Of a stretch of 64,000 nucleotides of DNA, positions 49,615-61,156 are shown piece by piece (position 1 is the first letter of the stretch; each line of letters begins with the position of its first letter). Origin of the DNA: Dickeya lacustris (GTDB taxonomy: Bacteria; Pseudomonadota; Gammaproteobacteria; Enterobacterales; Enterobacteriaceae). The translations under genes were made by a program, and so were the position numbers. Location of the stretch: the NCBI RefSeq assembly GCF_029635795.1, contig NZ_CP114280.1, positions 1,922,001 to 1,986,000 of the forward strand. The letters are read 5' to 3'. Below the pieces are notes generated by a model. That model did not search any database, had not been told where the DNA came from, and saw nothing but the letters and a program-made list of their open reading frames with translations.

Positions 49615-49690
49615 GCCCGGATAGCTCAGTCGGTAGAGCAGGGGATTGAAAATCCCCGTGTCCTTGGTTCGATTCCGAGTCCGGGCACCA
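49615..49690 (+). tRNA. tRNA-Phe (GAA)
   Basis: A 76-base gene from gcccggatag to the encoded CCA. The acceptor stem is gcccgga/tccgggc. The anticodon loop ttgaaaa has GAA at 49648-49650. Its last 20 bases recur at 57264-57283, so it is the integration site of a genomic island. A terminator follows at once. Confidence 0.97.
49671..49690. repeat. attL: 20-bp repeat in the tRNA-Phe 3' end
   Basis: gattccgagtccgggcacca covers the T-loop side and acceptor end of the tRNA. It is identical to 57264-57283. The pair bounds a segment of about 7.6 kb. Confidence 0.85.
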
Positions 49691-49696
49691 TATTTA

Positions 49697-49730
49697 GAAA
49701 AACCAGCCTACAGGCTGGTTTTTTGCTTTT
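49697..49730 (+). terminator. Terminator after tRNA-Phe
   Basis: aaccagcct/aggctggtt stem with a run of six T, then gctttt. A related terminator follows the second repeat at 57294. Confidence 0.9.
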
Positions 49731-50066
49731 CAGCTTGCGGACTCTCCATCGAACACCGTTCGATGACTCGCTTCTTTGAAGCCCATTACGTGTTAACGCA
49801 GCAATTGCGACTGAAACCGATACTACCTGCCAACCAAAACTCGCTTACCTTTCAATTATCACCAGCCATTTACTGATGCGCACTCAGCAGCACTGCACTT
49901 ATGTTTTCTACATCATGCCAGACCCGCAGAAAAAGCGGGCTATTAAACTGCTGTTCAATAGCATCAAACACGTCATCGCGAATCCCGCTGGAAGTGCAGC
50001 ACCGACACGTTTTTCAGGTTTATACGTTTTGAGGCGTCGAGTAAGTTGGCATTGAATTTTGGCTAA

Positions 50067-50103
50067 TTGCTGAACAAAAATGCGGGGTATATACTGAAAG
50101 TAT
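50067..50103 (+). promoter_or_regulatory. ccdAB promoter with overlapping dyad
   Basis: TTGCTG (50067-50072), a 17-base spacer and TATACT (50090-50095) form a good promoter. ATACTgaaAGTAT (50091-50103) overlaps the -10 box and could be the autorepression site of CcdA/CcdAB. Confidence 0.6.
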
Positions 50104-50124
50104 GCATAGAAGAGGAGCACTATC

Positions 50125-50343
50125 ATGAAACACCGCGTCAGCGTTACCGTGGACAAAGACAATTATCAGGTTCTGAGTGCTGCCGGAGTCAACATTTCCG
50201 GGCTGGTGAATGATGCCATTGGCAAAGAAGCCCGCCGCATCAAGGCTGAGGAGTGGAAGAAGGAAAACCGCGAAGGGATGGAAGAAGTCGCCCGATTTAT
50301 CGCACAGCATGGCTCCTTTGCGGATGAAAACAGGAACTGGTGA
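50125..50343 (+). CDS. ccdA: CcdA antitoxin
   Basis: A 72-residue antitoxin. The N-terminal ribbon-helix-helix domain, [20 protein letters not shown] followed by [10 protein letters not shown], binds the operator. The flexible C-terminal part, rich in Glu, Arg and Trp ([18 protein letters not shown]), ends FADENRNW and would wrap CcdB. Length equals F-plasmid CcdA. AGAGGAG precedes the ATG. It lies two bases before ccdB, so the pair is coupled. Confidence 0.93.
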   Translation: MKHRVSVTVDKDNYQVLSAAGVNISGLVNDAIGKEARRIKAEEWKKENREGMEEVARFIAQHGSFADENRNW

Positions 50344-50345
50344 TC

Positions 50346-50651
50346 ATGCAATTCATTGTTTATGAATATAAACGCGCCAGTCACTACACAATGCTTGTTG
50401 ATGTACAAAGTGATATTGTCGAGACACCGAAGCGGCGCATGGTCATCCCGCTTATCGAATCACATCGCCTATCCGAGAAAGTGAATAAAACATTGTTCCC
50501 TCTGATTAGCATCGACGGCGAAGATTATCGGCTGATGACGACTGAATTATCGAGCGTTCCCGTTGAAGTTATTGGTGAAGTTATTGCGGATCTTGGCGAC
50601 TACGCGGATGAGATCAAGGATGCTATTAATCTTATGTTTTGGGGGATTTAG
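50346..50651 (+). CDS. ccdB: CcdB gyrase-poison toxin
   Basis: A 101-residue toxin, the standard length. It starts [20 protein letters not shown] and ends in WGI, the Trp-Gly-Ile tail that CcdB needs to poison DNA gyrase. The ATG at 50346 is chosen over a GTG at 50340 because it gives the family N-terminus. With ccdA it forms a toxin-antitoxin module, which may stabilise the island. All key residues look intact, so it is probably active. Confidence 0.93.
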   Translation: MQFIVYEYKRASHYTMLVDVQSDIVETPKRRMVIPLIESHRLSEKVNKTLFPLISIDGEDYRLMTTELSSVPVEVIGEVIADLGDYADEIKDAINLMFWGI

Positions 50652-50804
50652 AGTGTTTACATAGCACTATCCACAGCATGGATATGCTGAAAATTGCCTA
50701 AAAGTGAATTGTTAATTTAAGCGGCTACTTACAGTGTCAAACCATTATGTATAAAGTGGGTTACCTTTAATGACAACCCACTTTATAACAATACATTTAC
50801 CAAA

Positions 50805-53177
50805 CTATTTCATTTTCCTATAGATGTAATTATTTCCTGGTATATATTCCTTTCTTTGCATGAGGTTAACAATTTTCACGTTTTCACCATGTTTAAGATA
50901 TTTGTATGTAAAATATCTAGAAACTTTGTCTTCATGGGTGGAGAGAATCAGTTGTTTTCCTTTGAAATCGTTTCTTAGTAGTTCAATTAAAGATGTCATA
51001 TTGATGTCATCCATTGTCTGAACGGGGTCATCTATAAATATACTTGAAAGAGCATTACAGTAAGTTTTATTTATCGCCAGAGTCAGTGCGATCACAATAG
51101 TTGATATTTGCCCAGAACTCATTGTGTTAATAACATCATGATCACTATTCCAATTTGATACGAACCTTACATTCTTAAGTTCATCCTCACCAGTTGGATC
51201 TTTAATAAAAATCCCTTTCCCAATACCTGCCTGATGCGTTTGGAGTATTTTTCCAGAGTAAATGTAAAATGGAATTTCAATATCTGTTATCAATCTCTTT
51301 CGATACCTCCTTATTTGACTCCTAACAATATCAATAATATCACTAACGTCATTGAAAGCTCGTTCTATATCATCCATTCTATCTTTAAGTACTTTTAGTT
51401 CATCAATAACGATACGTAATGAATCAAAATACAAACCTTTTATATAACGCTCTTTCTTTTCTAAGTTCTGGATATCTATTTTCAATAAAAATTCTTGATT
51501 GCTGTTGAAATACTCTCTGTAAATCCGTTCAAAAACTCCATCTCCATCGGCCTCATAATAACTTTCTGGAACATTACTGATCAATGCAAGAATTCTAGAC
51601 ATTAATACTTCAGCAACTGAATTGAGATTAATCTGCTGACCATTTATTGGGTAATCATGAATCAACAAATCTTCATGTTCGATCCCTTCAGAGTCAAGCC
51701 AATTCCTTAGTTTCTCAAATCTAGACTTAGTCGAGTTTGCTTTATTGAGCTCAATCAAATCCTCAGAACTAAAGCATACTTGCTGGGTAATATAGGCACT
51801 ACAAATTTTAATTAATGGCTGTAAATGATTTTTATTAAAAAGATCTCGTGATTGAACCAACAGTTTTTCCTGATCAGAGAGTTCTGTTCTGATTAACTTT
51901 GCATTTTCTGATATAGCATGAGTAAGAGATGAATGAGTTTGATAGTCGTGACCGCAAAGTAAACAAGAGCTTTCTTCTGGTAAATGATGTACATATTTAG
52001 ACATAACATCATGATGCTTAATTATTTCAGAATAAACAGTACTCAAACCTTTACTCTTATTATTCTCTTTTTCAAGCATAGACAAAGCAGTTTCAAAAAT
52101 CACAAGTTCTTCAATTGACAATATTGAAAATAATTTTTCAAAGTTGACATTATTTTTTATTCTTTCAATATCTAAGCTCTGTAGAGCTTCTAATGAAGAT
52201 TTCACAAATTCGTAAGAAATTTGCTTTTCCATATAAAATTCATAATTAGATACCGCATTAAAATATCCAACATATAAACTAATTAGTTCCTTTTGTGATG
52301 CTGCAATTTTTATCGTACGACCCCGAATAAAAAAGTTGCGATATTTGACTAATTCTTTTATGCTATTAACCTCTTGCAAGATAATATTGAGTTTTTCCTG
52401 ATTGAACTCAGGTATCGAACTTGCATCCCAGAATGGGTAATCTGAAGTTTCAACCAACCATGGAAATATATGAAAGTGAGACTCACTCCCTCCAATTAAT
52501 GTACTCACATCGTTATCAATTTTATATAACTTTTTTATATCGTCTATCTGTGTGGAAATATTTCTTTTAGCTGAAGATAGTTTACCTAACACTCCGCTTA
52601 ATTTATTTAAATTCTGCTCAGAGTCTTTAGTATTTCCAAATAATCTCGCTAGTTCTTCGGCTCTTTGCACTTCAGTATTGTTTTTTAGAAATCTTGATGT
52701 TTCTTCTTGTTGAACATAATGGAACAAGAGAAAGTCACGTGAAAAATCATTACTACAAAAATATTTATTTAAATCACTTTCAGATAAAGGTATTGCATTT
52801 CCTTCAATAATTTCATACAACTCCCAAAGCTCGGTAAACTTGGATATCTTCTTAGAACTATTGGGGATTTTATTTTTTAATTTCCTTCGAAATACTTTGG
52901 TTTTTCCTTCTTCATCATCAAACTCAAGAGTAACCTCAACCTCATTAGCCCCGTTATGTGCTACAACTACATCTGTAGGATTCTGTCTATTTTCCAGTGA
53001 AGTCAACCTAGAAATATTTCCAGTCAACCCCAGTTCAATTGCATCAAAAACAGAGGTTTTACCGTATCCATTTGGACCATCAAGTAAAATAAGATTATTG
53101 TCATTAAAATTAATGCTATACGCGTTTCCATCAAATACTTTAAAATTCTCTAGGGTAACCTTTTTTAACTTAATCAC
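50805..53177 (-). CDS. Rad50/SMC-like ABC ATPase of a Lamassu/ABC-3C system
   Basis: A 790-residue split ABC ATPase. Residues 34-41 are the Walker A motif GPNGYGKT. A long helical middle holds a zinc-hook-like Cys405-Leu-Leu-Cys408. The C-terminal half carries the signature SSGQ (687-690), Walker B IFIDD with Asp716-Asp717, and the switch His748 in STHED. This is the layout of Rad50/RecF/SMC-like proteins, and of LmuB/DdmC in Lamassu-type defence, where it senses DNA ends or replication structures and controls an effector nuclease. Its start overlaps the middle gene by 8 bases. The gene is AT-rich against the GC-rich chromosome. Confidence 0.85.
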   Translation of the reverse strand: MIKLKKVTLENFKVFDGNAYSINFNDNNLILLDGPNGYGKTSVFDAIELGLTGNISRLTSLENRQNPTDVVVAHNGANEVEVTLEFDDEEGKTKVFRRKLKNKIPNSSKKISKFTELWELYEIIEGNAIPLSESDLNKYFCSNDFSRDFLLFHYVQQEETSRFLKNNTEVQRAEELARLFGNTKDSEQNLNKLSGVLGKLSSAKRNISTQIDDIKKLYKIDNDVSTLIGGSESHFHIFPWLVETSDYPFWDASSIPEFNQEKLNIILQEVNSIKELVKYRNFFIRGRTIKIAASQKELISLYVGYFNAVSNYEFYMEKQISYEFVKSSLEALQSLDIERIKNNVNFEKLFSILSIEELVIFETALSMLEKENNKSKGLSTVYSEIIKHHDVMSKYVHHLPEESSCLLCGHDYQTHSSLTHAISENAKLIRTELSDQEKLLVQSRDLFNKNHLQPLIKICSAYITQQVCFSSEDLIELNKANSTKSRFEKLRNWLDSEGIEHEDLLIHDYPINGQQINLNSVAEVLMSRILALISNVPESYYEADGDGVFERIYREYFNSNQEFLLKIDIQNLEKKERYIKGLYFDSLRIVIDELKVLKDRMDDIERAFNDVSDIIDIVRSQIRRYRKRLITDIEIPFYIYSGKILQTHQAGIGKGIFIKDPTGEDELKNVRFVSNWNSDHDVINTMSSGQISTIVIALTLAINKTYCNALSSIFIDDPVQTMDDINMTSLIELLRNDFKGKQLILSTHEDKVSRYFTYKYLKHGENVKIVNLMQRKEYIPGNNYIYRKMK

Positions 53178-53885
53178 CTTGCTTCCCCCACGTAACTACA
53201 ACCAAATCATGAATGTTATTATCAGTCCATTCAGATTCATTAGAAATTAATTTTTTAAAAATATATTTCTGATGTTGAGTTAATTTATTTTCAATCTCCC
53301 CATTCAAATCTATTAATTCCTTTTCTTCAATGGAGTAAGTCAAAAAAGGAAGTTTAAGAAATAATTTCACTATTAATGAATAATAGTTAGAGGCATTCAC
53401 ACTTGAGTTTTTGAAAGATATAAATGATTCCCCATCATGCTCATTAATTACATCATTCAATACTCTATTTGAGAGTTTATTTATACTTCTCACCTCTAGG
53501 TATTTCACCAAATCCTCGAGTTCTGAATCTGTATACGCAATTACATTCTTTTTGAAATTATAAAGATCTTCTTCAATTCTTAAAGCTGTTAGCCGGTCAA
53601 TATCGTTATCATTTTGACAAATTATTAATGTACAGTTTTTCTCAAAAAATCGTTCAACCTTATCTGAGCCTATGATTTCCTCAAATAATAACTGTGCTTT
53701 TTCCTCTAAAATTAATTTCATTTCATCATTGGATTGATTCAATGATTGCAGTAAAACAAAATACTCCTCTCTCTCCGTTGACTCTTCTGGGTAGAATATA
53801 TAAAACAATTCATTACTATGAGATGTATTAAATTCCAACCTCTTATATTGATTACTCAAAAAGATATTTTCTATAATTTCTATTA

Positions 53886-53889
<4 letters not shown>
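53170..53889 (-). CDS. Middle component of the Lamassu/ABC-3C system
   Basis: A 239-residue acidic protein with no catalytic motif that I recognise. The centre reads LRIEEDLYNFKKNVIAYTDS, which resembles the IEEDxYxFKKxV stretch of ABC-3C middle components. Size equals the DdmB/LmuC class (about 240). It overlaps the effector gene by four bases (ATGA) and the ATPase gene by eight, so the three are translated together. In known systems this part bridges ATPase and nuclease. The assignment rests on size, position and this motif. Confidence 0.7.
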
Positions 53890-56372
<2,483 letters not shown>

Positions 56373-56446
56373 AATGTCACCTGTTTTTGACTATGAGGCG
56401 ATGATATCACCTCTATTCAGGTGGCCAAATTTAGTGTGCCACTACA

Positions 56447-56579
56447 CCTCGAGCATTAAGCTCCAATTTGAAAAATCTGTATCTACAGGCTGCTGATTGA
56501 TAAGTGTTAAAGTGTGATAGATAGCAACCTTGCCTTGGTAGTTGAAGCCGCTCCATGAAGGAGACGCATCGAAAGCCAT
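56447..56579 (-). pseudogene. N-terminal fragment of the effector, 44 codons, upstream of the IS
   Basis: ATG at 56579 with AAAGGAGC seven bases upstream. It reads MAFDASPSWSGFNYQGKVAI, then YHTLTLINQQPVDTDFSNWS and LMLE before the IS. The SGFNYQGKVAIYHTL helix is the expected opening of Cap4/DUF4297-type nuclease domains. Joining GAG-G to ATACTGAAGAC across the element keeps frame and gives LEDTEDFE, proving that both halves were one gene of 477 codons. With the IS present, translation from here stops just inside the element. Confidence 0.88.
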
Positions 56580-57263
56580 CTAAAGCTCCTTTAAAGTTCA
56601 CAAAAGGTTAATCATATTAAACTAATATGAATTCTCAGATTGAGTTTAATTTTTAAATATTATGCTATAGTGATAGCAAATTAGCTTTTTCAGCTACAAT
56701 ATGAATATCTTAAAAATCATAGTAAAGCAATGATTTGGATTCAGTAATGCTAAGGTTATGCAGTGTTTAGAACTGTGAACAAGATCGCTGTACCAAATTT
56801 CTCATAGATGTCATTAGCCAAAATTATCTCTCTGGTTTCATTAGCGATTCAAATGAACCAGTGCAATACCTCTTATGGATACAAGTGTTACGGAGGAAAA
56901 ATAGCCTGCGATAGAAAAGTATTATGTTTGTGTCCCACAACCTAGTCTGCAAGTATCCCCATAAAATGAATAATTAGCTTTTAAAGCTTCCCCTTCAAAG
57001 TAATTATTCTCTGAGATTAGACCACTATGCACAAAACCAGATTAACTAAACCCCAGTCCATCACGACTCTAAAGTCAGTTGAAGCTGGATAATATCATTA
57101 TGATTTATTAGCATCATAAGGAATCGCAGGAACGAACCGAGAACTTTCATCGTATGTGGTCCATCAATCTGATCTATCTATAAAAATACGGGTCAACCCA
57201 CGGGTCTTGACAACTAGAGCGATTAATATTTATGCTACATTTCAACTTAATAGAAAACTGAAT
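56580..57263. other. AT-rich non-coding right arm of the island
   Basis: About 680 bp with no supported gene. It includes the presumed defence-operon promoter and a CATATTA-aac-TAATATG dyad (56613-56629), 33 bp upstream of the effector start. The rest gives no recognisable protein, integrase or RNA signal. Confidence 0.55.
56613..56629 (-). promoter_or_regulatory. 7-bp inverted repeat before the defence operon
   Basis: catatta-aac-taatatg is a perfect dyad 33-50 bp upstream of the effector ATG. It may be an operator, but no regulator gene is in the operon. Confidence 0.35.
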
Positions 57264-57283
57264 GATTCCGAGTCCGGGCACCA
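57264..57283. repeat. attR: copy of the tRNA-Phe 3' end
   Basis: gattccgagtccgggcacca is identical to 49671-49690. Upstream bases diverge at once, so this is only the tRNA tail and not a second gene. Confidence 0.88.
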
Positions 57284-57293
57284 CTTATTCAAA

Positions 57294-57324
57294 GAACCCG
57301 CCCACAAGGCGGGTTTTTGCTTTT
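57294..57324 (+). terminator. Terminator next to attR
   Basis: acccgccc...ggcgggt stem with a T run and gcttttcag. It resembles the terminator after tRNA-Phe and is likely the original downstream sequence of the tRNA before island insertion. Confidence 0.8.
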
Positions 57325-57392
57325 CAGGTTGTATGAGCATCCAGGTACAATGAACCATTCATTTTTCGATATTCACTTGCACAGCATCAATT

Positions 57393-57665
<273 letters not shown>

Positions 57666-57758
57666 CATAGACGCCACACCGCAACAGAATGAGGAAGTGT
57701 CATTGCCTGTTTTTGATGTGTTCACTCCAACTGTAGACCCTCCGTTTCTTGCGCCCCA

Positions 57759-58187
57759 TCAAAGATGCGTGTGAGAGGTGTCTTCCCCGTCCAGTTCCAG
57801 CGTTGAAATGCCCTGCAAAATGCCGCAATCATCAACGGATTGCACAGACTGGCAGCGTTGACGTAACGCTGCCAGTTGCGCCTTGAGCTGTTGTAATTGT
57901 GCGATGCGCACCTCCACATGCCCGATGTGTTCTTCCAGCAGGTTATTGACGCCCTGGCAACTGGCGGCGGGCTGTTCGCCTAACGCGAGCAGTTCACGAA
58001 TTTCATCGTGGTTCATGTCTAGCGAGCGGCAGTTGCGGATAAACCGCAGCCGCTCAACATGCTGTGCAGCATAGTGGCGGTAATTGCCCTCGGTGCGATG
58101 AGGCGCGGGAAGTAGCCCTTTTTTCTCGTAAAAACGGATGGTTTCCGGGGTGGTGTGCGTGAGTTTTGCCAGATCGCCAATTTTCAT
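57759..58187 (-). CDS. MerR-family heavy-metal regulator (CadR/PbrR/ZntR type)
   Basis: A 142-residue MerR protein. The HTH MKIGDLAKLTHTTPETIRFY with GNYRHY is followed by a long coiled coil and a metal loop. Cys77, Cys112 and Cys121 fit the Cd/Pb-sensing CadR/PbrR set (77, 112, about 119), and the tail is His-rich (TSHTHL). The start at 58187 is the family start. A longer in-frame form to 58259 would cover the operator. It is divergent from the efflux ATPase and should twist its promoter when metal binds. Confidence 0.92.
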   Translation of the reverse strand: MKIGDLAKLTHTTPETIRFYEKKGLLPAPHRTEGNYRHYAAQHVERLRFIRNCRSLDMNHDEIRELLALGEQPAASCQGVNNLLEEHIGHVEVRIAQLQQLKAQLAALRQRCQSVQSVDDCGILQGISTLELDGEDTSHTHL

Positions 58188-58198
58188 GTGATGCCCTC

Positions 58199-58230
58199 TT
58201 GACCCTGTAGCCGCTACAGGGTTTTTACTA
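58199..58230 (+). promoter_or_regulatory. MerR-type operator and long-spacer promoter of the efflux ATPase
   Basis: TTGACC (58199-58204), a 20-base spacer and TTACTA (58225-58230). Between them lies the perfect dyad ACCCTGTAG-ccg-CTACAGGGT (58202-58222). The over-long spacer is the mark of MerR-activated promoters. Confidence 0.88.
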
Positions 58231-58257
58231 CAGCAAAACATCGAACAGGATGCAACC

Positions 58258-60564
58258 ATGGCAGAAAAATATGCTCATCGCCCACTACAGTCGCTCAAAC
58301 CCATTGCGGCGAGTCAACCCGGTCGTGCGCTGCGAAGCCCAAAGATACGCGCGGTATCGCCCGCTTCGCACCTAACTGCACACGCAGCTTGCTGCCATCA
58401 CGGTTCCAGCGATGCGCTTGAAACATTAACCCAGGCGCAGCGTGACGGTGACTGGCAGCGTACCCCGATTCGGATCATGCAGATGGATTGCCCAACTGAA
58501 GAGGCGCTATTACGTAAGAAACTGGGCGGATTAGCGCCGGTCAAGGCAATGGAATTTAACCTGATGCAGCGGGTCATGACCGTTACCCACCGCCATGATG
58601 CGTTAGACGAAGTGCTGGCGGCTGTCCGTGCCGTTGGCTTCGAGCCTGAAATTCACCAACCGCAGGGCGCGCACGCCATGCCGCCGGTTGAGAAAAAAGC
58701 CTGGTGGCCGCTCACGTTAGCAATCACTATCGCCGCGCTGGCGGAAGTGGTGGACTGGATGCAGTGGCCGGTCTGGTGGGCGGCCGCGCTTGCCATTATC
58801 GCCGTGGCCCTGAGCGGTATTGATACCTACCGCAAAGGCTGGGTCGCATTGCGTACCGGCAACCTGAATATCAACGCCCTGATGAGCATTGCCGTCACCG
58901 GTGCGCTTATTCTGCAACAATGGCCGGAAGCCGCTATGGTGATGGTGCTATTTACGCTGGCCGAGCGCATTGAAGCCCGCTCCCTTGACCGGGCACGCAA
59001 CGCCATTGCCGGGCTAATGAACCTGGCACCGCAGAGCGCCACCGTGCAACAGCCGGATGGACGCTGGGTGGATATCGACGCACGCCAGATAACGCCGGGC
59101 AGTATTGTGCGGGTGCGCCCCGGCGAGCGTATCGCGCTCGATGGCGACATCATCAGCGGCCAGTCTGCCGTTAATCAGGCGCCGATTACCGGTGAAAGCC
59201 TGCCGGTGGACAAAGGCGTTGGCGACCCGGTTTTTGCTGGCACCATTAATGAAAATGGCGCATTTGAGTATCGGGTGACGGCCGCTGCCAATGACACCAC
59301 GCTCGCGCGCATTATTCACGCCGTCGAGCAGGCTCAAGGTGCCAAAGCCCCGACGCAGCGTTTCGTTGACCAGTTTGCCCGTTTCTATACGCCGCTGGTG
59401 TTTGCCGCCGCCCTGCTGGTGGCAACGTTGCCGCCGCTATTTGGTGCCGGTGAATGGCTGGCGTGGATTTACAAGGCACTGGTGCTGCTGGTCATTGCCT
59501 GCCCCTGTGCGCTGGTTATCTCAACGCCGGTGACGATTGTCAGCGGGCTGGCGGCGGCGGCGCGACGCGGTATTTTGGTTAAAGGAGGGGCCTTTTTGGA
59601 GAAAGGCCATGCGCTGCGCTGGCTGGCGCTGGATAAAACCGGCACGCTGACGCAGGGCAAACCGGTACAAACCGGGTTTTATCCCCTCAATGAGACAGAA
59701 GCTGCCCGCTACCGCCAGTTAGCGGCAAGCCTGGCGGCACGCTCTGACCATCCGGTATCACGCGCGATTGCCGAGGCTGCCGCCAGCGCCGCCACCGACT
59801 TACTGGCGGTGACAACCTTCAGTGCCGTTGCCGGGCAAGGCGTCATCGGCACGCTGGAGAACCAGCGCTATTTCCTCGGCAACCTGCGTCTGGCGCGTGA
59901 ATGGCTGGGAGAGGAGACCGCTGAGGCCTTAACAGGCCAATTTGCCACCCTGGAGCAGGCCGGTAACACCACGCTGGCATTCGGTAATACCGAGCGTGTG
60001 CTGGCTATCATCACCGTGGCGGATAGCGTGAAGCCCTCCAGCCAACAAGCAATCAGCGAGCTGCATCAGTTAGGGGTTCGTACACTGATGCTGACCGGTG
60101 ATAACACCACGGTGGCGAAGGCGATCGCCCGGCAGGTTGGCGTCGATGAGGCGCACGGTAATCTGTTACCACAAGACAAGCTTGCGCACATTGAGCGGCT
60201 GTGTGCGCAGGGCATGGCCGGAATGGTGGGTGATGGCATTAACGACACCCCGGCGCTGGCCCGCGCCGATATTGGTTTTGCTATGGGCGCGATGGGCACT
60301 GGCAGCGCCATTGAAACGGCGGATGTCGCGTTGATGAATGATGATTTGCGCAAAATCCCCGAATTTGTGCGTATATCAACGGCGACGCGCGCCATTCTGA
60401 TACAAAACATCGCGCTGGCGCTCGGTATCAAAGCGCTGTTTCTGGCGCTGACGCTGCTGGGTATGGGCACCATGTGGATGGCGGTGTTTGCCGATGTCGG
60501 CGCTAGCCTGCTGGTGGTCGGCAACGGTTTGCGCTTGTTGCGCCAGTCTGCCGGGAACCACTGA
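58258..60564 (+). CDS. zntA: Zn/Cd/Pb-exporting P1B-type ATPase
   Basis: A 768-residue P-type ATPase. A Cys/His-rich start (HAACCHHG) leads to a metal-binding domain with MDCPTEE in place of the usual GMDCxxC. Eight membrane segments follow, with the ion-site CPC motif (VIACPCALVIS), the phosphorylated Asp in DKTGTLTQGK, the TGES loop (PITGESLPVDKG), and the hinge VGDGINDTPAL. It pumps Zn2+, Cd2+ or Pb2+ out of the cytosol. The MDCPTEE variant is common in CadA/PbrA-like pumps, so the symbol covers function class only. Confidence 0.92.
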   Translation: MAEKYAHRPLQSLKPIAASQPGRALRSPKIRAVSPASHLTAHAACCHHGSSDALETLTQAQRDGDWQRTPIRIMQMDCPTEEALLRKKLGGLAPVKAMEFNLMQRVMTVTHRHDALDEVLAAVRAVGFEPEIHQPQGAHAMPPVEKKAWWPLTLAITIAALAEVVDWMQWPVWWAAALAIIAVALSGIDTYRKGWVALRTGNLNINALMSIAVTGALILQQWPEAAMVMVLFTLAERIEARSLDRARNAIAGLMNLAPQSATVQQPDGRWVDIDARQITPGSIVRVRPGERIALDGDIISGQSAVNQAPITGESLPVDKGVGDPVFAGTINENGAFEYRVTAAANDTTLARIIHAVEQAQGAKAPTQRFVDQFARFYTPLVFAAALLVATLPPLFGAGEWLAWIYKALVLLVIACPCALVISTPVTIVSGLAAAARRGILVKGGAFLEKGHALRWLALDKTGTLTQGKPVQTGFYPLNETEAARYRQLAASLAARSDHPVSRAIAEAAASAATDLLAVTTFSAVAGQGVIGTLENQRYFLGNLRLAREWLGEETAEALTGQFATLEQAGNTTLAFGNTERVLAIITVADSVKPSSQQAISELHQLGVRTLMLTGDNTTVAKAIARQVGVDEAHGNLLPQDKLAHIERLCAQGMAGMVGDGINDTPALARADIGFAMGAMGTGSAIETADVALMNDDLRKIPEFVRISTATRAILIQNIALALGIKALFLALTLLGMGTMWMAVFADVGASLLVVGNGLRLLRQSAGNH

Positions 60565-60933
60565 CGCGACGGTGAGCATCGCGCCACGCCAGCGCATAAA
60601 TGTAAGTACCCACCATCGCTCAGAGAGGCTTGTAACCGGGCCTCTCCGCCCTCCACTGACGATATCCGCAGCATCCATCAACACCAATCGCGTGAAACCC
60701 GCCAGCATGGGCGCACGATGCCCGAGAGGGAAAACACGTCGAAAAGAAAAGTGGTGCAGTCATCGCCATCACGCCCGTTTGCAAGCGGGTGTGCTGACAG
60801 GTGCCCCCCAAAAGTGAGTAAATGCTCACCACTCAATACGATGATGCCCCTTCCACCGCCCCATTCTGCCGGGGTCATTGCACCATAGCAGAGCAAGGCG
60901 ACGCGCCAGAATGTGTCAGCTGTATGCCGATAG

Positions 60934-60978
60934 CTACACCTGTTATGGCTACACCCGTTATGGCTACACCCGTTTCTG
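60934..60978. repeat. 15-bp tandem array
   Basis: ctacacctgttatgg (60934), ctacacccgttatgg (60949) and ctacacccgtttctg (60964), head to tail. Confidence 0.9.
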
Positions 60979-61110
60979 TGCTGCGGCTCAAGCGACTACT
61001 GGCATGCTAGTTGCTAGGAAATAACAAGCGAGCAGATGATGGCGCGCCCGTCCAGAAAGACGAAAGCTTATCCTGCAAAACCGGGGAATAGCAGGGAGCG
61101 ATACCCCATT

Positions 61111-61144
61111 GTATTCAGGCAACCGAAGTATTCAGGCAACCGAA
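61111..61144. repeat. 17-bp perfect duplication before uraD
   Basis: gtattcaggcaaccgaa occurs twice (61111-61127, 61128-61144), directly followed by caaggagag, the uraD ribosome-binding site. Confidence 0.92.
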
Positions 61145-61156
61145 CAAGGAGAGAAC

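Larger units (their letters stand above)
49691..50124. other. Left end of the tRNA-Phe island with a gene remnant
   Basis: 434 bp without an intact gene. On the minus strand, an open frame ending at 49870-49872 reads DDVFDAIEQQFNSPLFLRVW, then WHDVENISAVLLSAHQ. This has protein-like composition but no start, and is perhaps the end of a decayed gene. No integrase is seen. The ccdAB promoter is at the right end. Confidence 0.5.
60565..61156. other. Gap between the efflux ATPase and uraD with two tandem arrays
   Basis: 592 bp without a convincing gene. It holds a 15-bp array (60934-60978) and a perfect 17-bp duplication (61111-61144), which leads straight into the uraD ribosome-binding site. 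Confidence 0.6.

Noticed and set aside
57264..57283. A second tRNA-Phe gene
   Set aside because: Only the last 20 bases match. The D-arm and anticodon arm are absent.
57156..57353. A 65-codon frame across attR
   Set aside because: It reads through the tRNA tail and a terminator, so it cannot be a sensible gene.
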